Shown: in pieces, positions 8,855 to 20,963 of the stretch
Layout of the letters: each line of letters begins with the position of its first letter
Position numbering within the stretch: the stretch's first letter is position 1
Assembly (NCBI GenBank): GCA_021845645.1
Contig: JAJZVM010000006.1
Span: 62,001 to 126,000, forward strand
Length of the DNA: 64,000 nt
Reading direction: 5' to 3'
Origin: Bacillota bacterium
Lineage (GTDB): Bacteria; Bacillota_E; JAJZYS01; JAJYTV01
Made by a program: the position numbers and the translations under genes
The notes under the pieces: generated by a model
The model's input: the letters and a program-made list of their open reading frames with translations, nothing else
Told to the model about the DNA's origin: nothing
Databases searched by the model: none

Positions 8855-8884
8855 TCGGCAACAGGCCGCCTCTGGCCTTATACT
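8855..8884 (+). promoter_or_regulatory. Putative pcrA promoter giving a leaderless mRNA
   Basis: A TATACT -10 hexamer (8879-8884) lies 7 nt before the pcrA ATG, with a weak TCGGCA -35 (8855-8860). No Shine-Dalgarno precedes the ATG, so transcription would begin at or next to the start codon. Confidence 0.45.
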
Positions 8885-8891
8885 AGAGTAT

Positions 8892-13093
<4,202 letters not shown>

Positions 13094-13174
13094 AGAAAGG
13101 GATTGACCGCAACACAGCGAATAGTCCAATCTTGGTTTGATTTTTCGTTGTTCACTGGTTAAGGGGGAACAGGT
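13094..13174 (+). promoter_or_regulatory. A+T-rich spacer, probable promoter region of the opp genes
   Basis: A short A+T-rich island between ligA and oppD, unlike the very G+C-rich surroundings. It contains TTGACC at 13103-13108 and a T-run near 13138-13146, and ends with an AAGGGGG ribosome-binding site before the TTG start of oppD. No clear -10 could be fixed. Confidence 0.35.
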
Positions 13175-14164
13175 TTGGCGGAGCTCCTAAGGGTTACGGA
13201 CCTCCACACCGAATTCCCGACGGACGATGGGCTTGTCAAGGCTGTAGACGGGGTTTCGTTCTCGGTAGACGAGGGCGAGACGCTCGGCATCGTAGGCGAG
13301 TCGGGCTGCGGCAAGAGTGTCACGGCCTTCTCCGTCATGCGTCTGCTGCAGCCACCGGGGCGCATCGCATCGGGGTCCATCATGTTCCGTGGCAGGGACC
13401 TTGCCAAGATTAGCGATCCTGAGATGCGCCAGCTGCGCGGCAACGAGATCTCGATGATCTTCCAGGAGCCGATGACGTCGCTCAACCCCGTGTACACGGT
13501 GGGCGACCAGATCGCCGAAACGCTGCTGATCCACCAGGACATCAGCAAGAAGGACGCGCTCGACCAGACCATCGACATGCTGCGGCGCGTGGGCATCTCG
13601 CTCCCGGAACGGCGCGTGAACGAGTACCCGCACCAGATGTCCGGCGGCATGCGCCAGAGGGTCATGATCGCCATGGCCCTGGCCTGCAAGCCGAAGCTGC
13701 TGATCGCGGACGAGCCCACGACGGCGCTCGACGTGACGATCCAGGCGCAGATCCTCGAGCTCATGAAGGAGCTCAAGGAGCAGTACGGCATGTCGATCCT
13801 CTTCATCACGCATGACCTGGGCGTCGTCGCAGAGATGGCGCAGCGGGTCGTCGTCATGTATGGGGGCCAGGTGGTCGAGGAGGCGGACGTCAAGACGCTC
13901 TACCGCCGCCCGTACCACCCGTACACGGAAGGCCTGCTCCATTCGATCCCGCGGCTCGACCAGCCCGCGGGTCGCCTGCACACCATCGAGGGCATCGTGC
14001 CGAACCCGCTGCACCTGCCGCCGGGCTGCCGTTTCGCCCCTCGCTGTCCGTACGCGGAGGACCGCTGCAACGCCGCGCCGCCCGAGCTCATCGCCGCCGG
14101 TGACGGGGCCGTGGCGCGCTGCATGATCCCGCCGAGCGAGCGCAGGGAGGTCGAGGCATCGTGA
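13175..14164 (+). CDS. oppD: Oligopeptide/dipeptide ABC transporter ATP-binding protein (OppD/DppD)
   Basis: A 329-residue ATPase of a peptide importer. Walker A GESGCGKS is near residue 44, the Q-loop is [11 protein letters not shown], the signature is [10 protein letters not shown], Walker B is [12 protein letters not shown] and the switch His is in THDLG. The C-terminal OppD/F extension with the cysteine cluster [15 protein letters not shown] identifies the nickel/peptide importer subfamily. The TTG start at 13175 has AAGGGGG at 9 nt. It overlaps oppF by 4 bp (GTGA). No permease or binding-protein gene is in the window on either side, so the remaining subunits must be encoded elsewhere. 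Confidence 0.93.
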   Translation: MAELLRVTDLHTEFPTDDGLVKAVDGVSFSVDEGETLGIVGESGCGKSVTAFSVMRLLQPPGRIASGSIMFRGRDLAKISDPEMRQLRGNEISMIFQEPMTSLNPVYTVGDQIAETLLIHQDISKKDALDQTIDMLRRVGISLPERRVNEYPHQMSGGMRQRVMIAMALACKPKLLIADEPTTALDVTIQAQILELMKELKEQYGMSILFITHDLGVVAEMAQRVVVMYGGQVVEEADVKTLYRRPYHPYTEGLLHSIPRLDQPAGRLHTIEGIVPNPLHLPPGCRFAPRCPYAEDRCNAAPPELIAAGDGAVARCMIPPSERREVEAS

Positions 14165-15162
14165 GCGAGCCGCTCGTTTCGGTCAGAAACCTGAAGAAGT
14201 ACTTCCCGGTGCGCGGCGGTCTCTTTTCGACCGTGCGCGCGCACGTGCACGCGATCGACGACGTCAGCTTCGACGTCTACCAGGGCGAGACATTCGGCCT
14301 CGTGGGCGAGTCCGGCTGCGGCAAGACCACGACGGGCCGCGTCATGCTGCGCCTGGACGAGGCCACGTCCGGCGACGTGGTCTTCGAGGGCAAGTCGATC
14401 TTCAAGCTCGGCCGCGAGGAACTGCGCCGCCAGCGCCGCGACATGCAGATCATCTTCCAGGACCCGTACTCGTCCCTGAACCCCCGCATGACGGTCGGCG
14501 AGATCGTCGGCGAGCCGCTGACGGTGCACCACATCGCCTCGGGCCGCGAGAAGGACGAACGGGTGCGCGACCTCCTCGAGACGGTGGGTCTCTCGGCCTA
14601 CCACATCAAGCGCTACCCGCACGAGTTCTCCGGTGGCCAGCGCCAGCGCATCGGCATCGCCCGCGCGCTCGCGCTGCACCCGAAGCTGATCGTCTGCGAC
14701 GAGCCGGTGTCGGCCCTCGACGTATCGATCCAATCGCAGGTGCTGAACCTGCTGAACGACCTGCAGGAGAAGTTCGGGCTCACCTACGTGTTCATCGCGC
14801 ACGGTCTCAACGTCGTGAAGCACATGTCGACGAGGATCGGCGTCATGTACCTGGGCAAGCTGGTGGAGGTATCCGACGCGCAGGACCTGTTCAAGCGCCC
14901 GCAGCACCCGTACACCGAGGCGCTGCTCTCGGCCATCCCCGTGCCGGACCCGAACCTCAACCGCCAGCGCATCGTGCTGCAAGGGGACGTCCCGAGCCCC
15001 GTGAATCCGCCCTCCGGCTGCCGCTTCCACACGCGCTGCCCCTACGCGCAGGAGATCTGCAGGGCGGAGGAGCCGCCGCTCATCGACCTGGGCGACGGGC
15101 ACCAGGTGGCCTGCCACTTCCGCAAGAGCTTCGACCAGCAGCTCTTCAACCGCGCGATCTGA
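14161..15162 (+). CDS. oppF: Oligopeptide/dipeptide ABC transporter ATP-binding protein (OppF/DppF)
   Basis: A 333-residue partner ATPase of the peptide importer. The N-terminus [10 protein letters not shown] is typical of OppF. Walker [24 protein letters not shown], the FSGGQRQRI signature, Walker [13 protein letters not shown] and the C-terminal extension [14 protein letters not shown] are present. The usual ITHDL switch segment reads FIAHGLNV, so His is kept in AHG while the following Asp is replaced by Gly. The GTG start overlaps the oppD stop. A strong intrinsic terminator follows immediately, closing a two-gene operon. Confidence 0.93.
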   Translation: MSEPLVSVRNLKKYFPVRGGLFSTVRAHVHAIDDVSFDVYQGETFGLVGESGCGKTTTGRVMLRLDEATSGDVVFEGKSIFKLGREELRRQRRDMQIIFQDPYSSLNPRMTVGEIVGEPLTVHHIASGREKDERVRDLLETVGLSAYHIKRYPHEFSGGQRQRIGIARALALHPKLIVCDEPVSALDVSIQSQVLNLLNDLQEKFGLTYVFIAHGLNVVKHMSTRIGVMYLGKLVEVSDAQDLFKRPQHPYTEALLSAIPVPDPNLNRQRIVLQGDVPSPVNPPSGCRFHTRCPYAQEICRAEEPPLIDLGDGHQVACHFRKSFDQQLFNRAI

Positions 15163-15173
15163 ACCTGCGGAGC

Positions 15174-15206
15174 AAAGGGGCACCGCCTCGGCGGTGCCCC
15201 TTCTTC
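15174..15206 (+). terminator. Intrinsic terminator of the opp operon
   Basis: AAGGGGCACCGCC pairs with GGCGGTGCCCCTT around a small loop, followed by TTCTTCT. It lies 12 bp after the oppF stop and 36 bp before gatC. Confidence 0.85.
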
Positions 15207-15241
15207 TGATCCAGTTGCACGTTGAGCGGGAGGGGATCGTC

Positions 15242-15532
15242 TTGGCGGAGCATGGACTCGTGGCTCGGCTCGCGGCGCTGGCGCGCCTCGAGCTGGACGA
15301 GGCTGAGGCGGCACGGCTGGAACGCGATCTGGGCGCCATCCTCGAGCATGTGGAGCGCCTGCGCGCCTTGCCGCTTGCGGAGGTGGCCGCAACCTACTGG
15401 ACCGCCCAGGCGGCCCAGGGCATGCGCCCAGACGAGAGCCGGACCGGGCTTGAGATTGACGACGCGCTCGGCTGCGCCGCGGCACGCAGCGGGCGCCACC
15501 TGCTGGTGCCCGGCATGAGGGAGGACCAGTGA
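15242..15532 (+). CDS. gatC: Asp-tRNA(Asn)/Glu-tRNA(Gln) amidotransferase subunit C
   Basis: A 96-residue GatC, the small subunit that stabilises the GatA-GatB complex making Gln-tRNA(Gln) and/or Asn-tRNA(Asn) from misacylated precursors. The family pattern VARLAALARLELDEAEAARL and ILEHVERLRAL is clear at the N-terminus. The TTG at 15242 gives the family length and has GGGAGGGG upstream; an ATG frame extension to 15194 would run into the opp terminator. The stop overlaps the gatA start. Gene order gatC-gatA-gatB is the standard Bacillota operon. Confidence 0.9.
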   Translation: MAEHGLVARLAALARLELDEAEAARLERDLGAILEHVERLRALPLAEVAATYWTAQAAQGMRPDESRTGLEIDDALGCAAARSGRHLLVPGMREDQ

Positions 15533-16953
15533 TGGAGAGCCTCATCGAGGCCGCAAAGCGGCTCGCGTCCGGCGAGACGGACTCGCAGCGGCTCGTCCGG
15601 GAAGCGCTGGACCGGGTGGCCGAGCGCGAGGAGGAGCTGCACGCGTTCTTGACCCTGCTGCCCGAGACTGCCCTCGCGGACGCCCAGGCGAGCGATCTGC
15701 GGCGCCGCTCGGGCTCGCCGCTCGGCCTCTTCGACGGCATCCCGTGGGCGGCGAAGGACAACCTCCTCACCGAAGGTGTCCGCACGACGGCCGCGTCCCG
15801 CATCCTCGGCGACTACCTGCCGCCCTACTCGTCCTCGGCGGTGCTGAGGCTCGAGGAGCGCGGCGGCGTCCTGATCGGCAAGACGAACCTGGACGAGTTC
15901 GCCATGGGCTCCTCCACCGAATACTCGGCCTTCGGGCCGTCCCGCAACCCCGTCGACCCGAGCCGCGTGCCGGGCGGCAGCTCGGGCGGTTCCGCCGTCG
16001 CGGTGGCCGCAGGCATGTGCCACTTCGCGCTCGGATCCGAGACCGGCGGCTCGGTGCGCCAGCCGGCGGCCTTCTGCGGCGTCGTCGGCCTCAAGCCGAG
16101 CTACGGGCGAGTCAGCCGCTACGGCCTGATCGCGTTCGCGTCCTCGCTCGACCAGATCGGCACCCTGACGCGCGACGTGGGCGACGCGGCCGCCGTGCTC
16201 GGCGCGATCGCCGGCGAGGATCCGATGGATCAGACCGCTTCGACGGCGCCGGTGCCGGACTACCTCGCGGCAGTGCGGGAAGGCGGGCGGGGTCTCTCGT
16301 TCGGTGTGCCGGGGGAATACCTCGCCGAGGGCGTCGCACCGGAGGTGCGGGCGGAGGTGGAGCGCGCTGCGGGGCTGCTGGAGCGGCAGGGGCTCACGCG
16401 TCGCGACGTGTCGCTGCCCCACACCGGCTATGCGCTCGACGCGTACTACATCATCGCGCCGGCCGAGGCGTCCTCGAACCTCTCGCGCTTCGACGGCATG
16501 CGCTACGGCCCGCGCGCCGAGGCGCAGGAGCTCGTGGACGCCTACCGGCGCAGCCGCGGCCAGGGATTCGGCCCTGAGGTGAAGCGCCGCATCCTGCTCG
16601 GCACCTACGTGCTGTCGGCCGGGTACTACGACACGTACTACCTGCAGGCCCAGCGCCTGCGCACCCTGCTGCGCGAGGAGTTCCTGCGGGCCTTTTCCCA
16701 GGTGGACGTGCTCCTGACGCCCACGACGCCGACGACGGCCTTCCGCCTGGGCGAGAACACGCAGGACCCGCTCGCCATGTACATGGCCGACGCCCTGACC
16801 ATTCCCGCGAACCTCGCCGGCCTGCCTGCGATCTCGGTGCCCGGCCAGCCGATCGGCGGCCTGCCGGTGGGTCTGCAGGTGATGGCGCCGCCGCTGCGCG
16901 AGGACCTCATGCTGCGCGCCGCGGCCACGCTCGAGGAGGTGGCCTCGCGATGA
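15532..16953 (+). CDS. gatA: Asp-tRNA(Asn)/Glu-tRNA(Gln) amidotransferase subunit A
   Basis: A 473-residue amidase-signature glutaminase subunit that releases ammonia from glutamine for the GatB kinase/transamidase site. The Ser-cisSer-Lys triad is readable: K75 in AKDN, S150 in PGGSSGGS, and the nucleophile near S174 in GSETGGS. The family phrase GKTNLDEFAMGSSTE is intact. The ATG at 15532 follows GGGAGG by 7 nt; a GTG codon directly before it is an alternative. It overlaps gatC by one base and gatB by four. Confidence 0.96.
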   Translation: MESLIEAAKRLASGETDSQRLVREALDRVAEREEELHAFLTLLPETALADAQASDLRRRSGSPLGLFDGIPWAAKDNLLTEGVRTTAASRILGDYLPPYSSSAVLRLEERGGVLIGKTNLDEFAMGSSTEYSAFGPSRNPVDPSRVPGGSSGGSAVAVAAGMCHFALGSETGGSVRQPAAFCGVVGLKPSYGRVSRYGLIAFASSLDQIGTLTRDVGDAAAVLGAIAGEDPMDQTASTAPVPDYLAAVREGGRGLSFGVPGEYLAEGVAPEVRAEVERAAGLLERQGLTRRDVSLPHTGYALDAYYIIAPAEASSNLSRFDGMRYGPRAEAQELVDAYRRSRGQGFGPEVKRRILLGTYVLSAGYYDTYYLQAQRLRTLLREEFLRAFSQVDVLLTPTTPTTAFRLGENTQDPLAMYMADALTIPANLAGLPAISVPGQPIGGLPVGLQVMAPPLREDLMLRAAATLEEVASR

Positions 16954-18365
16954 GCGGGTTCGAGACGGTGATCGGCCTTGAGGTGCACATCGAGCTGCAG
17001 ACCGAGAGCAAGATGTTCTGCAGCTGCCCGAACCGCTTCGGGGACCCGCCGAACACGAACATCTGCCCGGTCTGCCTTGGCCTTCCCGGCGCCCTGCCGC
17101 GGCCGAACAGCGCCGGCATCGACGCAGCGATCCGCATGGCCCTGGCCCTCGGCTGCACGGTGGCGACGCGCAGCAAGTTCGACCGCAAGAACTACTTCTA
17201 CCCCGACCTGCCGAAGGGCTACCAGATCTCGCAGCTGGACGAGCCGATCGGCGCCGGCGGCCGCGTCGAGGTCCCGGGCGGCGGCGAGGTGCGGATCCTC
17301 CGGGTGCAGCTCGAGGAGGACGCGGGCAAGCTGCAGCACGAGGCGCAGGGAGCCGTCGTCGACTTCAACCGCGCAGGCGTGCCGCTGCTCGAGATCGTGT
17401 CCGCTCCCGACCTGCGCTCGCCGCAGGAGGCGAGGGCGTATTGGGAGGAGATCCGCCGCATCGCGCTCGCGCTCGGCATCTCCGACGCGCGCATGGAAGA
17501 GGGCTCGGTGCGCGCCGACGCCAACATCTCCTTGCGGCCGATCGGCAGCCAGGAGCTCAATCCCCGCGTCGAGATCAAGAACATGAACTCGTTCCGCTTC
17601 CTCGAGCGGGCGCTTGCCTACGAGGCCGAGCGCCAGGCGGAGGTCTACCGCCAGGGCGGCAGGATCGAGCAGGAGACGCGCGGCTGGGACGACCCGCGCG
17701 GCGTCACCTTCTCGCAGCGCAGCAAGGAGGAGGCGGAGGACTACCGCTACTTCCCCGAGCCGGACCTGCTGCCGTTCGCGATCGACCCGGGGCATGTCGA
17801 GGAGATGCGATCGGCCCTGCCGGAGCTGCCGAGGCAAAGGCGCCAGCGCCTGCTCGGACTCGGCCTGCAGGAGGAGCAGGTGCGCCTCGTGGCCGAGAGC
17901 CGCGGCCGCACGGCCTTCTTCGACCAGGCGACGGGCCTGGGCGCCGACGCGGGCGAGGTGGCCAAGTGGATCTGCGGCGACCTCTCGCGGCTGGAGAACG
18001 ACGGCCGCTTCGACTTCGACCGGCCGGCCTTCTCGGCAGGGGAGCTCGGCGAGCTGGTGCGCTCGGTGCGCAAGAGCGATCTCACCGGTCCCGCGGCCAA
18101 GCAGGTGCTCGCCCTGCTCGCGAAGCGCGGCGGCACGGTGCAGGAGGCGGTGCGGGAGCTCGGGATCGGCAGGATCGACGATCTCGACGCCGTGCGCGCC
18201 GAGGTGCGGGCGGTGCTGGCACAAGAGACCAAGGCGGTGGCCGATCTCAAGGCCGGCAAGCAGCAGGTGATGGGCTTCCTCGTCGGCCAGGTGATGCGCC
18301 GCACGCGCGGGCGCGTGGCGCCGGACGTCGCGAGCCGGCTGATCGCGGAGGAAGTGGGGCGCTAG
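16950..18365 (+). CDS. gatB: Asp-tRNA(Asn)/Glu-tRNA(Gln) amidotransferase subunit B
   Basis: A 471-residue subunit that phosphorylates and transamidates the misacylated tRNA. The N-terminus FETVIGLEVHIELQTESKMF, the zinc-site cysteines (FCSCPN ... CPVCLGLPG), KNYFYPDLPKGYQISQ, and the MEEGSVRADANIS block are all canonical. The C-terminal helical/YqeY-like tail (VMRRTRGRVAPDVASRLI) that grips the tRNA is present. The start overlaps gatA (ATGA). The stop shares a base with the next GTG start, so the methyltransferase downstream may be co-transcribed. Confidence 0.96.
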   Translation: MSGFETVIGLEVHIELQTESKMFCSCPNRFGDPPNTNICPVCLGLPGALPRPNSAGIDAAIRMALALGCTVATRSKFDRKNYFYPDLPKGYQISQLDEPIGAGGRVEVPGGGEVRILRVQLEEDAGKLQHEAQGAVVDFNRAGVPLLEIVSAPDLRSPQEARAYWEEIRRIALALGISDARMEEGSVRADANISLRPIGSQELNPRVEIKNMNSFRFLERALAYEAERQAEVYRQGGRIEQETRGWDDPRGVTFSQRSKEEAEDYRYFPEPDLLPFAIDPGHVEEMRSALPELPRQRRQRLLGLGLQEEQVRLVAESRGRTAFFDQATGLGADAGEVAKWICGDLSRLENDGRFDFDRPAFSAGELGELVRSVRKSDLTGPAAKQVLALLAKRGGTVQEAVRELGIGRIDDLDAVRAEVRAVLAQETKAVADLKAGKQQVMGFLVGQVMRRTRGRVAPDVASRLIAEEVGR

Positions 18366-19666
18366 TGCGGGCGGAAGTGGAGATCACGGGGATCGGGCAG
18401 GCCGGCGAGGGCGTCGGCCGCCACGAGGGCCTCGTGCTCTTCGTGCCTGGCGCCGTGCCCGGCGACCGCTGCCTCGTCGCCTGGGAGCCCGGGCGCAGGC
18501 GCATGGCGCGTGCGCGCCTCCTGGAGGTGACGCAGCCGAGCCCGGACCGCGAGGATCCGCCTTGCCCGGCCTTCGGCCGCTGCGGCGGCTGCCAGCTGCA
18601 GGCGATCGGCTATGCGGGGGAGCTCAGGGAGAAGCGGCGGCTCGTCGAGGATGCCCTGCGCCGCATCGGCCGCATCGCGGTCGAGGTGCCGCCCTGCGTC
18701 GGAGCGGCTGAGCCCTACGGCTACCGCGCCAAGGTGAGCTGGCCGATCCGGCGAGGCCCCGAGGGACCGCGCGTCGGCCTCTTCGCGACAGGGAGCCACG
18801 AGGTGGTGGAGCAGGACCAGTGCGCCGTCCTCGCTCCAGCCCTGGGCCGCCTGCCGGATGTGCTGCGCCGGAGCATGCGCGCTCTCTCCCTTTCGGCCTG
18901 GGACGGCCGCGAGGGGCTCCTGAGGCACGCCGTCGCACGGCGCGCGCGCACGGGCGAGATCCTCCTGACGCTGGTCGCGACGGTCCTCGACCCGCGCCTC
19001 AAGCGGATGGCCGAGCAGGTGATGGCCGCCGTCCCCGAGCTGGCGGGCGTGGCCGTCAGCCTGCATGGCGGGCAGGGCAACCGCGTCCTGGGCGGGGCGG
19101 CGCAGCTGCTGAGGGGCCATGGCGAGATCGAGGAGCGGATCCTCGGCCTGCCTTTCCGCATCGGGCCGACGAGCTTCTTCCAGGTGCATCCCGCGGCGGC
19201 GGAGCGGCTGTTCGCCACCGTGCTCGACTGGGCCGGTGCGGCCGACGGGCGTCCGGCCCTCGATCTCTACACCGGCGTCGGCGTGCTCGCGCTGCTGCTC
19301 GCCCGCGCAGGTTACAAGGTGCATGGCGTCGAGTATGACGAGGAGGCCGTCTCGTTCGCGCGCCGCAACGCGGAGCTGAACGGCCTCGACGCCTCGTTCG
19401 CGCCAGGTGACGCCCAGGAGGCGGAACTGCCTGGGCCAGGCGCGCTCCTGACGCTCGACCCGCCGAGGGGCGGTGCGCCTCGCCTGGCGGAGCGTCTGGC
19501 GGCGGCTGGCCCTCAGCAGCTGATCTATGTCTCCTGCGATCCCGCAACCCTGGCGCGCGACGCGGCCGTGCTGGTCCAGGGCGGCTACCTCTTGCGCCGC
19601 GTGCAGCCCTTCGACCTCTTTCCGCGCACGGCGCACGTCGAGACGGTGGCGGAGTTCGTACGTTGA
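18365..19666 (+). CDS. RlmD/TrmA-family RNA (uracil-C5-)-methyltransferase
   Basis: A 433-residue SAM-dependent RNA m5U methyltransferase. A TRAM domain (residues ~1-55) is followed by the iron-sulfur type cysteine cluster CPAFGRCGGC, then the methyltransferase core with LYTGVGVLALLLA (SAM loop), LTLDPPRGG and YVSCDPATLARD, which holds the catalytic Cys. Homologues modify 23S rRNA (RlmCD) or tRNA (TrmA); the target cannot be read from sequence alone. The GTG start at 18365 overlaps the gatB stop. The G in DPPRGG makes a slightly longer loop than the common DPPRxG. Confidence 0.88.
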   Translation: MRAEVEITGIGQAGEGVGRHEGLVLFVPGAVPGDRCLVAWEPGRRRMARARLLEVTQPSPDREDPPCPAFGRCGGCQLQAIGYAGELREKRRLVEDALRRIGRIAVEVPPCVGAAEPYGYRAKVSWPIRRGPEGPRVGLFATGSHEVVEQDQCAVLAPALGRLPDVLRRSMRALSLSAWDGREGLLRHAVARRARTGEILLTLVATVLDPRLKRMAEQVMAAVPELAGVAVSLHGGQGNRVLGGAAQLLRGHGEIEERILGLPFRIGPTSFFQVHPAAAERLFATVLDWAGAADGRPALDLYTGVGVLALLLARAGYKVHGVEYDEEAVSFARRNAELNGLDASFAPGDAQEAELPGPGALLTLDPPRGGAPRLAERLAAAGPQQLIYVSCDPATLARDAAVLVQGGYLLRRVQPFDLFPRTAHVETVAEFVR

Positions 19667-19691
19667 GCCGGGCGTCGCGGGTCCCGACGGA

Positions 19692-19773
19692 GACCTTCGC
19701 GCCGCGTCGCGCAGCCTCCGGGAGATGCGGCCTGCGCTGACGCCAGGGAATCGGGAGCGACGGCGCGAAGGTC
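19692..19773 (+). promoter_or_regulatory. Long leader hairpin enclosing the ribosome-binding site of the lipoprotein gene
   Basis: A perfect 13-bp inverted repeat (19692-19704 with 19761-19773), with additional inner pairing (GCGTCGCGCAG region against CTGCGCTGACGC with one bulge), fills the space between the methyltransferase gene and the lipoprotein ATG at 19780. The right arm contains the GAAGG ribosome-binding site. It could be a terminator, an RNA switch or an operator. Confidence 0.5.
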
Positions 19774-19779
19774 CAGCCC

Positions 19780-20928
19780 ATGATCAGGCAGCATCCGTTC
19801 CGTGTCCTGGCTTCGGCCTTTGCCGCAGGCGTCGCGGTCGGCCTGGCGCTCACCGGCTGCGCCAGCCGTCCGCCGACGTCCGCCAGCACGTCGCCGGCTG
19901 CGCTCGGCATGCAGAGGGAGCAGATCGGCAGCGACTACCTCTGGGTGCCGACCTCGGCGGATAGCGGCGGGACTCCCCGGATGCAGGTCGCCGGCACGGC
20001 GTTCGGCGTCGTCGTCGCTCTGCCGCCCGGGTATGCTGCGCTGCCCACTTCCGCCCGGCCGGAGGCCGCCTGGACCATCTATCTGTCGCATCCGACGGCC
20101 GCGAGGCAGGACCTCATGCGGACGGCGACGATGGTCGCCTCGCTGCCCCGCGGTCAGTCGGACGTCACCCTGATGGGCGTCACGGGCCGCTATGCCGTCT
20201 TCGCCGCAAGGGCGGCGGGGGGCAGGCTGCTCGAGCTCGTGACGCTCGCGGGAGCAGGGCGTGGCGCACGCCGTGGGGTCGGCGCGGTGACGTCGGCCTT
20301 CGCCGGCGCCCTCGCGATCCGCGGCATGGTGATCTACCTCGGACCGCATGGGACCGTCCATGCCCTGCATCTGGCGACAGGACGCAGGGCATCTGCAGGG
20401 GGCGTCGCGCCAGGGCCGCTCTACTGGTCGCAAGGCGGGCTCATGGTCGGGGCGCGGGCGGTCAGGCTCCCCGGTGTGGACGCGACATCCCAGGCGCCCC
20501 TGCCCAGGGGCTTTCGCTGGATCTCGACCGGCGCCGCCGCACCCGGGGTCATTGCGGTGCCGCAAGGCTACATCGTGCAGCAGCTCCCCGGCGAAAGCTC
20601 GCACGGCGTGCGCGCGACCGACCCGCGGGCCGCGTCGATCGAGGTGACGGTCTGGGAAAACGCCTGTGCCGGCTGTTACAATCCGGGCTTCCTGGCGCAA
20701 GGCGTGAACACGCTCTCGACACCGATCTACACGGGCAGGCACGCGGGGCTGACGCCGATCGGCGACCACGGCTATATCGCCGAGACAAGGCAGGGCCAAG
20801 GACTTCTCAGGTACACGCGCGTCGCCTACGACGTCTCTGGCGGCGACCTTGAAGCGAGCGTCACCGTGCCCGTGGCGCAAGCCGCGCTGGCCCGGCGCAT
20901 CCTCGCGACCCTGCGGCTGCCCTGGTGA
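19780..20928 (+). CDS. Uncharacterised lipoprotein
   Basis: A 382-residue predicted lipoprotein. The N-terminus has an Arg, a hydrophobic stretch and the lipobox ALTGC, so cleavage would leave a lipid-anchored Cys. The mature part is Gly/Ala-rich with beta-type segments and two cysteines close together (NACAGCYNPG). The C-terminal stretch resembles the edge of a small alpha+beta domain. No family is recognised. The ATG is preceded by GAAGG inside a strong inverted repeat. The next gene encodes a second lipoprotein 35 bp downstream, so the pair may act together at the outer face of the membrane. Confidence 0.75.
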   Translation: MIRQHPFRVLASAFAAGVAVGLALTGCASRPPTSASTSPAALGMQREQIGSDYLWVPTSADSGGTPRMQVAGTAFGVVVALPPGYAALPTSARPEAAWTIYLSHPTAARQDLMRTATMVASLPRGQSDVTLMGVTGRYAVFAARAAGGRLLELVTLAGAGRGARRGVGAVTSAFAGALAIRGMVIYLGPHGTVHALHLATGRRASAGGVAPGPLYWSQGGLMVGARAVRLPGVDATSQAPLPRGFRWISTGAAAPGVIAVPQGYIVQQLPGESSHGVRATDPRAASIEVTVWENACAGCYNPGFLAQGVNTLSTPIYTGRHAGLTPIGDHGYIAETRQGQGLLRYTRVAYDVSGGDLEASVTVPVAQAALARRILATLRLPW

Positions 20929-20963
20929 GGCCTTTTGACGAACCTGCGCGAGGAGGTGTGCAC

